From the NCBI RefSeq assembly GCF_007828725.1, contig NZ_VIUW01000004.1, positions 62,001 through 126,000 on the forward strand: a DNA stretch of 64,000 nt. The letters are read 5' to 3'. Made by a program: the position numbers and the translations under genes. The stretch is from Marihabitans asiaticum. GTDB taxonomy: Bacteria > Actinomycetota > Actinomycetes > Actinomycetales > Dermatophilaceae. This document shows positions 8,217-17,558 of this stretch, piece by piece (the first letter of the stretch is position 1; each line of letters opens with the position of its first letter). Below the pieces are notes generated by a model that was not told the DNA's origin, made no database searches, and saw only the letters and a list, made by a program, of their open reading frames with translations.

Positions 8217-9141
8217 CTACTCCTGGACGAGGCGGTTGCGGGCCTGGAGTACCTCGAGCTCAGCGACCGGCTCGTCCTGCAGGTCCGCGACGGTGTTGAT
8301 GTCCTGCCAAGCGCCGCCGTTGACCCGGAACTCACCCGCCAGCTTCGCGTCGACCTTGATGTCGTAGGTCCCAATGTCCTCGTAGCTGTGGATCACGTCC
8401 CCGTCGGGGTACTCACCCCCCGCACTGGCAACCCACTTCGAAGACTCGCCATCGCCGTAGTCATACCAGTACCCCGCACTGTCGACCCGGAACTCCACGC
8501 TCCACGACAGCAACTGCACCGGCTCACTGACGTCCCCTGGCCCCAAGCCCTTGCTCGGCCACTCCGCCCGGAAGTACGTCGGAAGCCGGATCAACGTCTT
8601 GTAGCCGGGAGGATCCACGAGGACCTTCGGCTGCGCGAACGGCAGCTCACGAAACGCCTGCTGCACCTGACCGAACGTCGGCGTCGGCGGCGTGACCACC
8701 TCAGCACCCGGCTCAGCCTCCGGACGACCGCACGTGGTCCCCGTGCTGCTCCACTCGCCGCCACCGACCCGACGCCAAGAGACATACCGGAAGTCCTGCT
8801 CACCGTCACCGTTCGTGCAGATGCTCGACAAGCTCTGCTCACGACGCCGCGACCCCCGGCGCGGAATTTCCCTCCGCACACCAACCCCGGAGCTGCACCT
8901 CGACCTTCGGCTTAGCCGATGCAGATTCAGCATGTGCCCCGGTGGAACCACTCGAGTCTTCACCCCCGCTTGGATCACCCGGCCCTGGAACCCAGCGACA
9001 GACACCTTCTCCTTGCATGCCCGCCGTGGTGGTGCTTGCCGCCGAGTCGCAGACCCAGCGTCCATCAGCACTCCCGGCCTGAGTGGGGGAGACCATCGCG
9101 ACGAGACAGTTGACAACCGCCCAGACCTTCAACGCGTTCAC
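8217..9141 (-). pseudogene. PKD-domain secreted protein, apparently frameshifted
   Basis: The start is the GTG at 9141, overlapping the TGA of the DUF6318 lipoprotein gene (GTGA). It encodes a signal peptide (ALKVWAVVNCLVAM) and a Cys-containing N-terminal part that stops at 8839. From about 8870 a second frame continues as SICTNGDG, YVSWRRVGGGEW and TTCGRPEAEP, then a PKD-like domain (YWYDYGDGESSKW, HSYEDIGTYDIKV) to the stop at 8217. Together the two halves resemble one widespread actinobacterial secreted PKD protein of about 300 residues. A one-base frameshift near 8840-8870 separates them. True mutation, sequencing error and two separately translated parts cannot be told apart here. Confidence 0.7.
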
Positions 9142-9833
9142 CGCTCGTCGAATGTGAAGCCGTCGACGCGCCAGGCCCCGTCGGACCACACCAGGAATGC
9201 GTTGTACTGAAGGTCTGACTCCTCGATGACCTCCAGTGTGCTGCCTTCTCGGTCCACCAACTCGTGCTTCGGGGTACTCAACTCGGCTGAGTATGTAAGG
9301 ACGTCGGGATCGCTGCCTAGCACCTTTTCGTTGCGCGGCTCAAGATAGGGATTGATGCTCTCTCTCTGGTCGTCCTCGTCCCACTGCTCGATCAGGGCGG
9401 CGAATCTGTCACATTCGACGCACTCATCAGTCCTGAACGGTTCGAGGTATGACATGTCGAGCGTCTTGGCTGCCTCGCCGAGGTTGATCACGTACTGCCG
9501 ACCAAAGGCCTTCGCCCCCGCCTTCGAGTGCTGCTTGGCCGCGGAGGGCATCTCCTTCGACGCCTCGGTGATCTCCCCCGCCCCTGAGCTGGACGTAGAG
9601 CTCGACCCCGAGTCAGACGACGTACCCGACCCGGACTCAGACCCAGACGACGCAGAACCCGACGAGCTCTCCGAGGGCTTGACCACCGTCGGCTTCACCG
9701 TTGAGGTGCTCGAGGTCGCTTCACCCCCTTCGTCACCACCGCACGCAGTCAGTGCCAGCGCCACCGCTGCCACCCCGAGCACACCCCACCGACGGCTCTT
9801 CTGCACGAGCTCATCCCTTCGCCTGGCCAACAC
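9138..9833 (-). CDS. DUF6318-family lipoprotein
   Basis: This 231-residue lipoprotein has the lipobox ALTAC near residue 31, then a Ser/Gly/Glu-rich spacer (about residues 45-85). A C-terminal domain follows: KQHSKAGAKAFGRQYV, a paired-Cys DECVECDRF, and a C-terminal FLVWSDGAWRVDGF. This matches the DUF6318 pattern seen in actinobacterial membrane-anchored proteins of unknown role. It is the first gene of a two-gene unit with the PKD protein (overlapping GTGA), which suggests both act at the cell surface. One motif copy at 9725 lies just after the lipobox. Confidence 0.8.
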   Translation of the reverse strand: MLARRRDELVQKSRRWGVLGVAAVALALTACGGDEGGEATSSTSTVKPTVVKPSESSSGSASSGSESGSGTSSDSGSSSTSSSGAGEITEASKEMPSAAKQHSKAGAKAFGRQYVINLGEAAKTLDMSYLEPFRTDECVECDRFAALIEQWDEDDQRESINPYLEPRNEKVLGSDPDVLTYSAELSTPKHELVDREGSTLEVIEESDLQYNAFLVWSDGAWRVDGFTFDER

Positions 9834-9922
9834 CTGCTGCGGTCGAGGCTAGCCACCCCAGCCCGATCCGCATCTTGAGCTATCCACAACCTGGTCGGGC
9901 CACGCGGCAGGGAGGGTGCCGA

Positions 9923-9928
9923 TACCGT
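9923..9928 (+). promoter_or_regulatory. -10 box for leaderless amidase transcript
   Basis: TACCGT lies seven bases before GTG 9936. This favours that start over GTG 9927, which overlaps the box. Confidence 0.5.
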
Positions 9929-9935
9929 GCGCAGG

Positions 9936-11348
9936 GTGAGCGAGATCCACGACCTGACCGCCCTCGAGCAGGGAGCCGCCATCGCGCGAGGGGAGCTGAC
10001 CCCCGCCGACCTGGCCGAGCACTACGCCAGCCGCACCGACGACGTCGGCGCGTACATCACCCCGACCCCGGAGCTGGGTATCGAGCACGCCCACCGGCTC
10101 ACGTCGCAGGGCCGACCCGAGGGAGCGGGTCCGCTGTGGGGCGTCCCGACCGGCATCAAGGACCTCCACCCGACGAAGGGGGTGCGCACCACCTTCGGCA
10201 GCGCCGCCTTCGCCGATCACGTGCCCTCCTTCTCCGACAACATCGCCCTGACCCTCGAGGCGGCGGGCATGCCGAGCCTGGGCAAGACGAACACCCCCGA
10301 GTTCGGCACCCCCTGCTACACCGAGCCCGACGTCGCACCCCCGGCCGTCACCCCGTGGGATCGCAGCCGGATCGCGGGCGGGTCCAGCGGCGGAGCGGCC
10401 GCCGCCGTCGCCGCAGGTGTGCTCCCGATCGCCCCCGGGTCCGACGGTGGCGGCTCGATCCGTATCCCCGCCTCGTGCTGCGGGCTCGTCGGGCTCAAGC
10501 CGAGCCGCGGCCGGATCAGCCCCGCCCCCCTCTACGGCGACACCGCGGGTCTGTCTACCGCGGGACCGATCGCCCGCACCGTCCGCGACGCCGCCGCCCT
10601 GCTCGACGTCCTCGCCGGACGCCGGGTCGGCGACCCTTACTGGGCGCCCCCGCCGAGCGCCCCCTTCGTCGACGCCTGCGAGCGGACCCCCGGTCGGCTG
10701 CGGATCGCCCGGTTCATCGAGCCGGTGATCGTCGAGACCAAGATCCACGAGAGCAGCCGCACCGCGTGGGAGCGCGCCAGCCAGGTGCTCACCGACCTGG
10801 GCCACGAGGTCGAGGACATCGAGGTGCCCCTGCCCCGGGAGGCGATGCGCACCTTCTCGGTCGCGTGGTCCGCGCTCGCGGCGATCTCTGCTCCGGGCGA
10901 CGAGCGGGCGGAGCAGCTGCGCCCGATCACCCGCTGGCTCGTCGCGCGTGGCTCGCAGACCTCGGGCCCGGAACTCGCCCAAGCCATCGGGCACCTGCGG
11001 CGGCACGCCGCCGACGCGCTGACCCGGCTCGCCCCCTTCGATGCGGTCCTCACCCCCACCCTCGCGCAGCTGCCGCCGCCGGTCGGGGCGCTGCGCGACG
11101 ACGAGGACCCGGCCCGTGACTTCGCCCAGCAGAGCGCCTTCACCCCGTACACCAGCGCCTGGAACGTCACCGGCATGCCCGCCATCTCCCTCCCCCTGCA
11201 CCGGCACGACGGACTGCCGGTCGGGGTGATGCTCGCCGGCCGCCCCGCCGAGGAGGAGCTCCTCCTCTCGCTCGCCGCGCAGGTCGAGGACAGCCTCCCG
11301 CCCACGCCCGTGGCCTGGGCGAAGGGGGTGAGCGGGCGAAGCGAGTAG
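9936..11348 (+). CDS. amidase (amidase-signature family)
   Basis: About 470 residues carry the full amidase signature. The catalytic Lys is in PTGIKDLH, the cis-Ser in [15 protein letters not shown], and the Ser nucleophile in [16 protein letters not shown], forming the Ser-cisSer-Lys triad. The family hydrolyses amides of many kinds; GatA is the best known member, but no gatB or gatC is adjacent and the length fits a stand-alone amidase. The start is the GTG at 9936. Motif copies at 10174, 10661, 11033 and 11321 fall in or next to loops and at the extreme C terminus ([10 protein letters not shown]). The substrate is unknown. Confidence 0.9.
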   Translation: MSEIHDLTALEQGAAIARGELTPADLAEHYASRTDDVGAYITPTPELGIEHAHRLTSQGRPEGAGPLWGVPTGIKDLHPTKGVRTTFGSAAFADHVPSFSDNIALTLEAAGMPSLGKTNTPEFGTPCYTEPDVAPPAVTPWDRSRIAGGSSGGAAAAVAAGVLPIAPGSDGGGSIRIPASCCGLVGLKPSRGRISPAPLYGDTAGLSTAGPIARTVRDAAALLDVLAGRRVGDPYWAPPPSAPFVDACERTPGRLRIARFIEPVIVETKIHESSRTAWERASQVLTDLGHEVEDIEVPLPREAMRTFSVAWSALAAISAPGDERAEQLRPITRWLVARGSQTSGPELAQAIGHLRRHAADALTRLAPFDAVLTPTLAQLPPPVGALRDDEDPARDFAQQSAFTPYTSAWNVTGMPAISLPLHRHDGLPVGVMLAGRPAEEELLLSLAAQVEDSLPPTPVAWAKGVSGRSE

Positions 11349-11401
11349 CCGGGTCGAACGGGTGAGCCGCGCGAAGGGGTGAGCCGTCCCCCCTTCGGCC
11401 G

Positions 11402-11407
11402 TAGGCT
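11402..11407 (+). promoter_or_regulatory. -10 box for leaderless MFS transcript
   Basis: TAGGCT lies seven bases before the in-frame GTG at 11415. Confidence 0.5.
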
Positions 11408-11414
11408 CACGCTG

Positions 11415-12626
11415 GTGCTGCGCTCCGAACCGACTCCGTCGCGCGCCCGGCTGGGCGTGTCGGCGATGTTCTTCACCAACGGGGTGATCTTCAGCGCCCT
11501 GCTGCCCCGCTACCCGGAGATCAAGGACACCTTCGAGCTGAGCAACAGCGCGTTCGGCCTGCTCGTCGTCGCCTTCCCGGTCGGCGCGGCGCTCGGGGCG
11601 CTCTTCGCCGGCCGGGCGATCCGCGCGCTCAGCGCCCCCACGGTGACCGCCCTCGGCACCCTGCTCGTCGCGCTCGCCCTCACCGCTGCGGGATTCAGCC
11701 CGGTCGTCTGGCTCTTCGCGGGCGCGCTCGTCCTCGCCGGCGCTCTCGACGCGATCGTCGACGCCGCGCAGAACGTCCAAGGCGTCCTCGTCGAGCAGTG
11801 GCGCGAGCGGTCGGTCATCAACTCGCTCCACGCGCTGTGGAGCATCGGCGCGGCGACCGGCGGGCTGATCGGCGCCGCCGCAGTCGCTGTCGACCTGAGC
11901 ATCGGCCTGCAGATGGCGATCAACGGCGCGCTGTGGTCCGTCGTGGCCGCCGTGAGCAGCTATCTCTCGGTGGTGCCCGACGAGGTGCGGGCGCGCATCC
12001 GGTCCGACTCCGCGCAGGAAAGCTCGGTCGCGGTGGGCAGCCCCGGCGCCCGGCGGCACGCGTGGCGGCTGCTCGCGCCGCTGGTGGTCCTCGCCTTCTG
12101 CGGAACCCTCATCGAGGACGTGGCGAACAACTGGGTGGTGCTCTTCCTCGCCCGTGAGGCCGGCGCTCCCGCGGCGGTGGCCGGGCTGGGTCTGACGGTC
12201 GTGCTGGGGGCACAGTTCGTCGGTCGGCTGCTCGGGGATCCGATGACCGACCGGTGGGGGCGGGAGGCGGTGGCCCGCAGCGGTGGCGTGATCATCGCGG
12301 TCGGGGCACTCCTGGCGATGTTCTCCCCGGCCTACCCGGTCGCGGTGCTCGGCTTCGCGCTCACCGGGCTCGGCTGCGCGACGCTCGTCCCGGCGGCGTT
12401 CGCGGCCGCAGGTCGGGTGCCGGGTCTGCCAGAGGGCACCGGGATCGCCGTCATCGGATGGCTGATGCGCCTGGGCTTCCTCGTGACCTCCCCCGCGATC
12501 GGGCGACTGTCCGACGCGACGAGCCTGTCCACCGCCATGGTCATCCCGGTGGCCGCCGGGCTGCTCGCGGCACTCGTCGCGAGCGTGGTCGGACGGCGCG
12601 CAGCGGCACGCCCCCGGACCGCCTGA
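11415..12626 (+). CDS. MFS transporter
   Basis: This is a major facilitator protein of about 403 residues with some twelve hydrophobic helices. It starts at RARLGVSAMFFTNGVIFSALLPRYPEIKD and has conserved charged loops (GRAIRAL after TM2, DRWGREAV before TM8). The NGVIFSALLPRYPEIK start resembles YbjJ-like MFS proteins. The GTG at 11415 is preferred, being seven bases after TAGGCT; an upstream GTG at 11379 would run through two motif copies. The substrate is not predictable. Confidence 0.85.
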   Translation: MLRSEPTPSRARLGVSAMFFTNGVIFSALLPRYPEIKDTFELSNSAFGLLVVAFPVGAALGALFAGRAIRALSAPTVTALGTLLVALALTAAGFSPVVWLFAGALVLAGALDAIVDAAQNVQGVLVEQWRERSVINSLHALWSIGAATGGLIGAAAVAVDLSIGLQMAINGALWSVVAAVSSYLSVVPDEVRARIRSDSAQESSVAVGSPGARRHAWRLLAPLVVLAFCGTLIEDVANNWVVLFLAREAGAPAAVAGLGLTVVLGAQFVGRLLGDPMTDRWGREAVARSGGVIIAVGALLAMFSPAYPVAVLGFALTGLGCATLVPAAFAAAGRVPGLPEGTGIAVIGWLMRLGFLVTSPAIGRLSDATSLSTAMVIPVAAGLLAALVASVVGRRAAARPRTA

Positions 12627-12665
12627 GCTGGGCGCACCGCCGGACGCCCTGTCGTCGCCGGCACC

Positions 12666-12671
12666 TACGAT
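12666..12671 (+). promoter_or_regulatory. -10 box for leaderless transcript
   Basis: TACGAT lies six bases before the GTG at 12678. Confidence 0.5.
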
Positions 12672-12677
12672 CGTCCG

Positions 12678-13577
12678 GTGCGTGTCGTCTCCTTGCTGCC
12701 GTCGACGACCGAGATCCTCTTCGCCATCGGCGCCGGCGAGGACGTCGTCGGCGTGACCTTCGAGTGCGACCACCCCGAGGAGGCGCGCACCCGGCGCATC
12801 GTCTCGACCTCGGCGATCCCGCCCGGCCTGACCCCCCGGCAGATCGACGACGTCGTCGCGGCCGCCCTGCGCCGCGGCGAGGACCTCTACCACCTCGAGG
12901 CCGGCGCGCTGACCGACCTCGACCCCGACCTCGTCGTCACCCAGGACCTCTGCGCCGTCTGTGCCGTCGACGTGTCGGTCGTCGACGACGCGCTGGAACA
13001 TCTCGGGTGCCGGGCCGAGGTCGTGACCATCGACCCGTACACCCTCGAGGACGTGCTCACCTCGATCGGCACCCTCGGCGCCGCCGCCGGCCGGGAGCGG
13101 GCGGCGGACCAGCTCGTCGCGTCCCTGCGGGCGCGCCTCGCCGCGGTCCGTGGCACGGTCGACGGCGAAGGGGGTAACCCACCTCCTCGGCGGCCCCGGG
13201 TTCTCGTCCTGGAGTGGCTCGATCCCCCCTTCGCCCCGGGGCACTGGATCCCGGAGATGGTCGAGGTCGCCGGCGGCACGCCCGCCCTCGGTGTGCGCGG
13301 GACGCCGTCCCGCCGGGTCACCTGGGCCGAGGTCGCCTCCTGCGGGCCCGATGTCGTCGTCTGCGCCCCGTGCGGTTACGGCCTCGACGAGGCGAGTGAG
13401 CAGGGCGCGCGAGTCACCGGCCGGTTCCCCGGTGTGCCGGTGTGGGCGGTCGACGCGGACGCTTCCTTCGCCCGGCCCGGTCCGCGGCTCGTCGACGGGG
13501 TCGAGTGCCTGGCCGGGATCTTCCACCCGGACCTTGCCGGGCCGCCCGACCCTGCCTTCGCGCGGCGGCTCGCGTGA
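12678..13577 (+). CDS. BtuF-like substrate-binding-fold protein (no signal peptide)
   Basis: This 299-residue protein starts MRVVSLLPSTTEILFAIGAGEDVVGV, the standard opening of class III (BtuF/FhuD-fold) binding proteins. It continues with LDPDLVVTQDLCAVCAV and a second lobe RVLVLEWLDPPFAPGHWIPEMVEVAGG. There is no signal peptide or lipobox, so it is probably cytoplasmic. Such cytoplasmic cobalamin-binding-like proteins occur in actinobacteria and their role is unclear. It overlaps the downstream MFS gene by four bases (GTGA), so the two are cotranslated. Motif copies at 13166 and 13226 bracket a GEGGNPPPRRPR loop between the lobes. Confidence 0.8.
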   Translation: MRVVSLLPSTTEILFAIGAGEDVVGVTFECDHPEEARTRRIVSTSAIPPGLTPRQIDDVVAAALRRGEDLYHLEAGALTDLDPDLVVTQDLCAVCAVDVSVVDDALEHLGCRAEVVTIDPYTLEDVLTSIGTLGAAAGRERAADQLVASLRARLAAVRGTVDGEGGNPPPRRPRVLVLEWLDPPFAPGHWIPEMVEVAGGTPALGVRGTPSRRVTWAEVASCGPDVVVCAPCGYGLDEASEQGARVTGRFPGVPVWAVDADASFARPGPRLVDGVECLAGIFHPDLAGPPDPAFARRLA

Positions 13578-14815
13578 ACACCCCGAAGCGGGCCACCCCT
13601 GGCCCCGCCGCTCCCGAACGGGAGGGCGGGGTGTTTCGCGTACCGGGCATGCCGGCGCTGCTGCTGGCGACCCTGGCCGGGTTCACCGGGTACGGGCTGC
13701 TGCTGCCGGTGGCACCGTTGTGGGCGGTGCAGGGGGGTGCCGGCGAAGGGGGGTCCGGCCTGGTCAACGGCGTGGTCCTGCTCTGCACCGTCCTCACCCA
13801 ACCGTTCGTCCCGGGGCTGCTGCGCCGGCGCGGGTGGGGTGTCGTGCTCGCCGTCGGGCTCACCCTGCTCGGGCTGCCCGCCCTCGCCCATCCGCTGTCC
13901 TCAGACCTTGGCGTGCTCCTCGCCCTGTCGGCGGTGCGTGGCGTCGGCTTCGGTGTGATCACCGTGACCGGCAGCGCTGCCGTCGCCGAGCTCGTCGACG
14001 CGTCGCGACGCGGCTCGGCGGTCGGCGCCTATGGGCTGGCCATCGCGGTGCCGCAGGTCCTCGTGCTGCCCTTCGGCCCGGTGGCGGCCGAGCACCTCGG
14101 CTTCGGTGCCGTCTTCGTCGCCGCGGCCTGCCCGTTGCTCGGTGTGCCGGCGGCGCTCGCGCTCGGCCGCTCCATCGCCTCGGCGCCGACCGCCGATGGT
14201 GGGAGTACCGGCGACGCGCCCGGCAGCTCCCCCGACGACCGCTCGCCCGCCAGGATCCGAGCGACCCTGCCGCCGCTCCTGCCGCCGATGCTGATCCTCC
14301 TCGGGGTGACCCTGGCGGGCGGCGCGGTCCTCACCTTCGCGCCCCAGATGACCGAGGGCCCCGTCCTGGCGATGGCAGCGCTCGCCGCGCTCGGAGGCAC
14401 CGCGGCGGTGACGCGGTGGCGGATCGGAGGCCTGGCCGACCGCCACGGCGCGCGCCCGTTCGTGTGGCCGCTCGTCGTCCTCGGCGCCGCGAGCACCGCA
14501 CTGCTCGCCCACGCGGTCCGGGCCGAGCAGTCCTGGCTGCTCCTGCTCGCCGCGGCGGCGCTCGGCGTTGCCTATGGCGGCCTGCAGAACCTCACCCTCG
14601 TGCTGTCCTTCGACTCCGTCACCCGGGAGCGGTACGGCATGGCCAGCGCGGTGTGGAACATCGGCTTCGACCTTGGCACCGGCCTGGGGTCGGTGCTCGT
14701 CGGTGCGATCGCCGCGCTGCTCGGCTTCCCGGCCGCGCTGCTCGTCGCTGCAGCAGTAACGGCCCTGACCCTCCCGCTCAGCCTGCTCGGCCGCCACCCC
14801 GCGCGCCGCGCCTGA
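13574..14815 (+). CDS. MFS transporter
   Basis: This is a 413-residue twelve-helix MFS protein. The N-terminal half begins PALLLATLAGFTGYGLLLPVAPLWAVQ and has ELVDASRRGSAVGAYGLAIAVPQ in the TM4/5 region. The C-terminal half has GGLADRHGARPFVWPLVV. The GTG start at 13574 overlaps the preceding stop (GTGA). A Gly/Ser/Pro-rich central loop (about residues 200-225) separates the halves. Coupling to the BtuF-like protein suggests a shared substrate, but that is inference. Confidence 0.85.
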   Translation: MNTPKRATPGPAAPEREGGVFRVPGMPALLLATLAGFTGYGLLLPVAPLWAVQGGAGEGGSGLVNGVVLLCTVLTQPFVPGLLRRRGWGVVLAVGLTLLGLPALAHPLSSDLGVLLALSAVRGVGFGVITVTGSAAVAELVDASRRGSAVGAYGLAIAVPQVLVLPFGPVAAEHLGFGAVFVAAACPLLGVPAALALGRSIASAPTADGGSTGDAPGSSPDDRSPARIRATLPPLLPPMLILLGVTLAGGAVLTFAPQMTEGPVLAMAALAALGGTAAVTRWRIGGLADRHGARPFVWPLVVLGAASTALLAHAVRAEQSWLLLLAAAALGVAYGGLQNLTLVLSFDSVTRERYGMASAVWNIGFDLGTGLGSVLVGAIAALLGFPAALLVAAAVTALTLPLSLLGRHPARRA

Positions 14816-14861
14816 CGGCGAGCGAGCCCCCGCTCGGGAAGCGCCCGCCGTCAGGACCCGG

Positions 14862-16523
14862 TCACCAGAAGGCGATGACCAGTACCGCGGTCGCGGCCAG
14901 CATGACCCCGGTGAGCACGCGGTAGTTGGCCCAGATCGGGGTGCCCTCCAGCGCCTCGGACTCCTCGTGCCAGTACTTGCTCTTCCACGTGAGCTCGTCG
15001 GTCTTCTCCAGGTCCGGTGTCTTCCCCAGGAGCGAGACGACGACGATGAGCAGCAGGGAGAGTGCGAGGTTCAGCCCCGCGGCGTAGAGGAACTGGACCG
15101 TCGGCTCGTCGGGGAGGACCTGGGTGAAGATGAAAGCGAGCAGCCCGAGCGGCTGCATGATCACCAGGGTGAGGAAGGCGGCGTTCGCAGTCATCCGGTT
15201 CCACAGGATGCCGACGAGGAAGACCGCGACGACCGGCGGGACGAGGTAGCTCAGCACCGACTGGAGGTAGTTGTAGAGGGTGTCGAACTGGGCGATGAAC
15301 GGCGCCCAGATGATCGCCACGACGAGCGCGACGATCGTCGCCACCCGCCCGATGAGCACCAGCTGACGCTGCGAGGTCTGCGGCTTGAGCGTCTTGACGA
15401 AGTCCATCGTGACGATCGTCGAGGCGGAGTTGAGGATCGAGTCCACCGTCGAGGTGATTGCCGCGATGACCGCCGCGAGGATCAGGCCGCGCACCCCGAC
15501 CGGCAGCAGGTCGAAGACCAGCGTCGGGAAGACGGTGTCGGGGTTGTCCAGGTTCGGGTAGAGGCTCAGCGCCATGACGCCGGGCAGGATGAAGAGGAAG
15601 AGGAAGAGCAGCTTGATGAAGCCGGCGAGGAGCGCGCCCCAGCGGCCGTGGTCGAGGCTCTTCGCGCCGAGGGTCCGCTGGACGACGAGCTGGTTGGTCG
15701 TCCAGTAGTACAGGCCGATGACGAGCACACCGGTGAGCAGTCCCGGCCACGGCAGGTCGGGGTTGTCGGTCGGCAGGATGAGGCTCATCTTCTCCTCGCC
15801 CGCGGTCTGGGTCATCGAGTCCCACGACTCGATGGCGCCCAGGGTCGCGATGAAGACGATGACCCCGCCGATCAGGGTGACCGTCGCCTGGATCGAGTCC
15901 GAGACCATCACCGCGCCGAGCCCGCCGATGACGGTGTAGACCGCGGCGAGGAGGGCCAGCGCCGCCACCGAGACCCAGATCGGGATCTCCGGGTAGAGGG
16001 TCTTGACCACGACCGCACCGGCGAAGAGTGCCGCCGCCATGTCGATGAACATGTTGGCGAAGAGGTTGAAGCCGGCGAACGCCATCCGGGGCCGCCGGTC
16101 GAAGCGCTTCTCGAGGAACTCCGGCAGCGTGAAGGCCTTGCTGCGCAGGTAGAACGGGAGGATGAAGAAGATGAAGATCGCGAGGATGACGGTCGTCATC
16201 CACTCGTAGGCGAAGATCGAGATGCCCTGGTTGTAGGCGCCGCCGGCGAGCCCGACGAAGGTGGCACCGGACATGTTCGTCGCGACGAGCGAGAGCCCGA
16301 CGAACGGCCAGATGAAGCTCCGGCCGCCGAGGAAGTAGTCCTCGGACTCGCTGGCCGCCTCACCTCCGGAGGCCTCGCGCTCGGCGGCCGCCTTCTTCTT
16401 CATCCGGCTGCCGACGACGAGCGGGATGATCCGGGAGAGGACGAGGTAGACGATGATGACGGTGAGGTCGATCGGCCCGACCTCGAAGTTGGGGGCTGCC
16501 GGTGCGGTGAGTGCGACGCTCAT
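14862..16523 (-). CDS. sodium:solute symporter (SSS/SLC5 family, SGLT-like)
   Basis: This membrane protein of about 553 residues has some 14 helices. Its SSS features include VATNMSGATFVGLAGGAYNQG near TM2, YTVIGGLGAVMVSDSIQ in TM5, and TNQLVVQRTLGAKSLDHGRWGALLAGFIK. The overall length and the last pattern fit the sugar-transporting SGLT branch. The ATG at 16523 has GGAGGG upstream and overlaps the stop of the universal stress protein gene (ATGA). The exact solute is unknown. Confidence 0.88.
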   Translation of the reverse strand: MSVALTAPAAPNFEVGPIDLTVIIVYLVLSRIIPLVVGSRMKKKAAAEREASGGEAASESEDYFLGGRSFIWPFVGLSLVATNMSGATFVGLAGGAYNQGISIFAYEWMTTVILAIFIFFILPFYLRSKAFTLPEFLEKRFDRRPRMAFAGFNLFANMFIDMAAALFAGAVVVKTLYPEIPIWVSVAALALLAAVYTVIGGLGAVMVSDSIQATVTLIGGVIVFIATLGAIESWDSMTQTAGEEKMSLILPTDNPDLPWPGLLTGVLVIGLYYWTTNQLVVQRTLGAKSLDHGRWGALLAGFIKLLFLFLFILPGVMALSLYPNLDNPDTVFPTLVFDLLPVGVRGLILAAVIAAITSTVDSILNSASTIVTMDFVKTLKPQTSQRQLVLIGRVATIVALVVAIIWAPFIAQFDTLYNYLQSVLSYLVPPVVAVFLVGILWNRMTANAAFLTLVIMQPLGLLAFIFTQVLPDEPTVQFLYAAGLNLALSLLLIVVVSLLGKTPDLEKTDELTWKSKYWHEESEALEGTPIWANYRVLTGVMLAATAVLVIAFW

Positions 16524-16969
16524 GACTGGGTGTCCCTCCGGACGACGAGGACCGGGCAGGGGGCGTGCCGCACGATGCCTTCGGCGTCGCTGCCCAGCAG
16601 GATCCGGGTGAACGCGTGATGCCCGCGGTTGCCCAGGACGATGAGATCGGCACTCAGCTCGTCGCGCAGGCGGAGCACCTCGTCGACCGCCCGCCCGAGA
16701 CGCAGGTGCGGGATCGGACTCTGGCACCCGGCCTGCTTGAGCTCGGCGACCTGGGTGTCGAGGACCGCCTGCGCCTCCTCACGGGTCCGCTCGGCCTGTC
16801 CAGCGCTCGGCGTTTTTGACTGGGTCCACGGGCTGACCAGCCCGACGAAGACGACGTGCACCTCCGACCCGGCCTGATCGGCTAGGTCGACGACATGCTC
16901 TCTGGCGTAGTCGGACTCCTTCGACCCGTCTGCGGCGAAGAGGATCCGGCGTGGGAATCGTGAGGCCAT
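16520..16969 (-). CDS. universal stress protein (UspA family)
   Basis: The single UspA domain has 149 residues. It begins FPRRILFAADGSKESDYAREHV with the ATP-site Asp, and ends LIVLGNRGHHAFTRILLGSDAEGIVRHAPCPVLVVR, the G-2x-G-9x-G-[S/T] nucleotide-binding type loop. It overlaps the SSS symporter start by four bases, an arrangement seen when a Usp modulates the transporter it is paired with. The 208 bases upstream to clgR hold no gene or clear promoter that I could define. Confidence 0.9.
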   Translation of the reverse strand: MASRFPRRILFAADGSKESDYAREHVVDLADQAGSEVHVVFVGLVSPWTQSKTPSAGQAERTREEAQAVLDTQVAELKQAGCQSPIPHLRLGRAVDEVLRLRDELSADLIVLGNRGHHAFTRILLGSDAEGIVRHAPCPVLVVRRDTQS

Positions 16970-17177
16970 GGCGTTGCACTCCCCGTTGAGTCGGCTGTGG
17001 CGTCCTCGTGACGCTACCCCTCACGCCCAGGTCAGGTCTCGGTCGGAACCTTGCGATGTGATTACGGCGCCGCGCCGTTGCGAAATAGGCAGACCCACCT
17101 GCGCGAAGGGGGCGTCGGCCAGGTCGACGAAGATTGCCGGCTGCGTCGGGCCGGGTCGACGAACAGTGTCGGCTGCG

Positions 17178-17474
17178 TCAGGCAGCCGACGCGGAGACCC
17201 GCTTGCCCTGCGGGACCAGGACGACGGGCGCCGTGGCCGCCTCGGCCAGGGCGACCCGGGCGGCGACCTCGGCGAGCACCTCCGACATCGGCACCTCCAG
17301 CGCCCCGCAGACGGCGGCGAGCAGCTCCGAGCTCGCTTCCTTCTCGCCCCGCTCGATCTCGCTGAGGTAGCCGAGCGAGATCGCCGCGTCCTGGCTCACG
17401 TCGCGCAGGGTGCGTCCCTGGGCAGCACGAGTGGACCGCAGCACCTCACCGAGCTCTGCGCGCAGCACGATCAT
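17178..17474 (-). CDS. clgR: ClgR-like XRE-family transcription factor
   Basis: A 98-residue Cro/C1 helix-turn-helix protein contains [20 protein letters not shown] and [15 protein letters not shown]. These match ClgR, the activator of clp protease genes in actinobacteria. The position next to cinA-pgsA-rimO-ftsK is the conserved clgR site (as in M. tuberculosis). The C terminus ends SASAA; ClgR proteins are known ClpP substrates through C-terminal alanines, so this is probably a degron. clpP and clpX, its expected targets, lie at the other end of the window. Confidence 0.9.
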   Translation of the reverse strand: MIVLRAELGEVLRSTRAAQGRTLRDVSQDAAISLGYLSEIERGEKEASSELLAAVCGALEVPMSEVLAEVAARVALAEAATAPVVLVPQGKRVSASAA

Positions 17475-17558
17475 CCGTGCCTCCTCCTCGCGGTCCGCCT
17501 CATGTCGAGATCCACCGTACCCCCGGGCGCCGACACTGTCTGCACACCTCTCCTCGCC

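Noticed and set aside
9849-13526. Minus-strand open frame of 1225 codons
   Set aside because: It lies opposite the amidase, MFS and BtuF-like genes. Its composition (Arg, Gly, Asp, Pro low complexity) is that of antisense high-GC DNA.
16970-17177. Possible ClgR-binding site or small gene
   Set aside because: No good palindrome, start/Shine-Dalgarno pair or conserved-looking frame could be supported.
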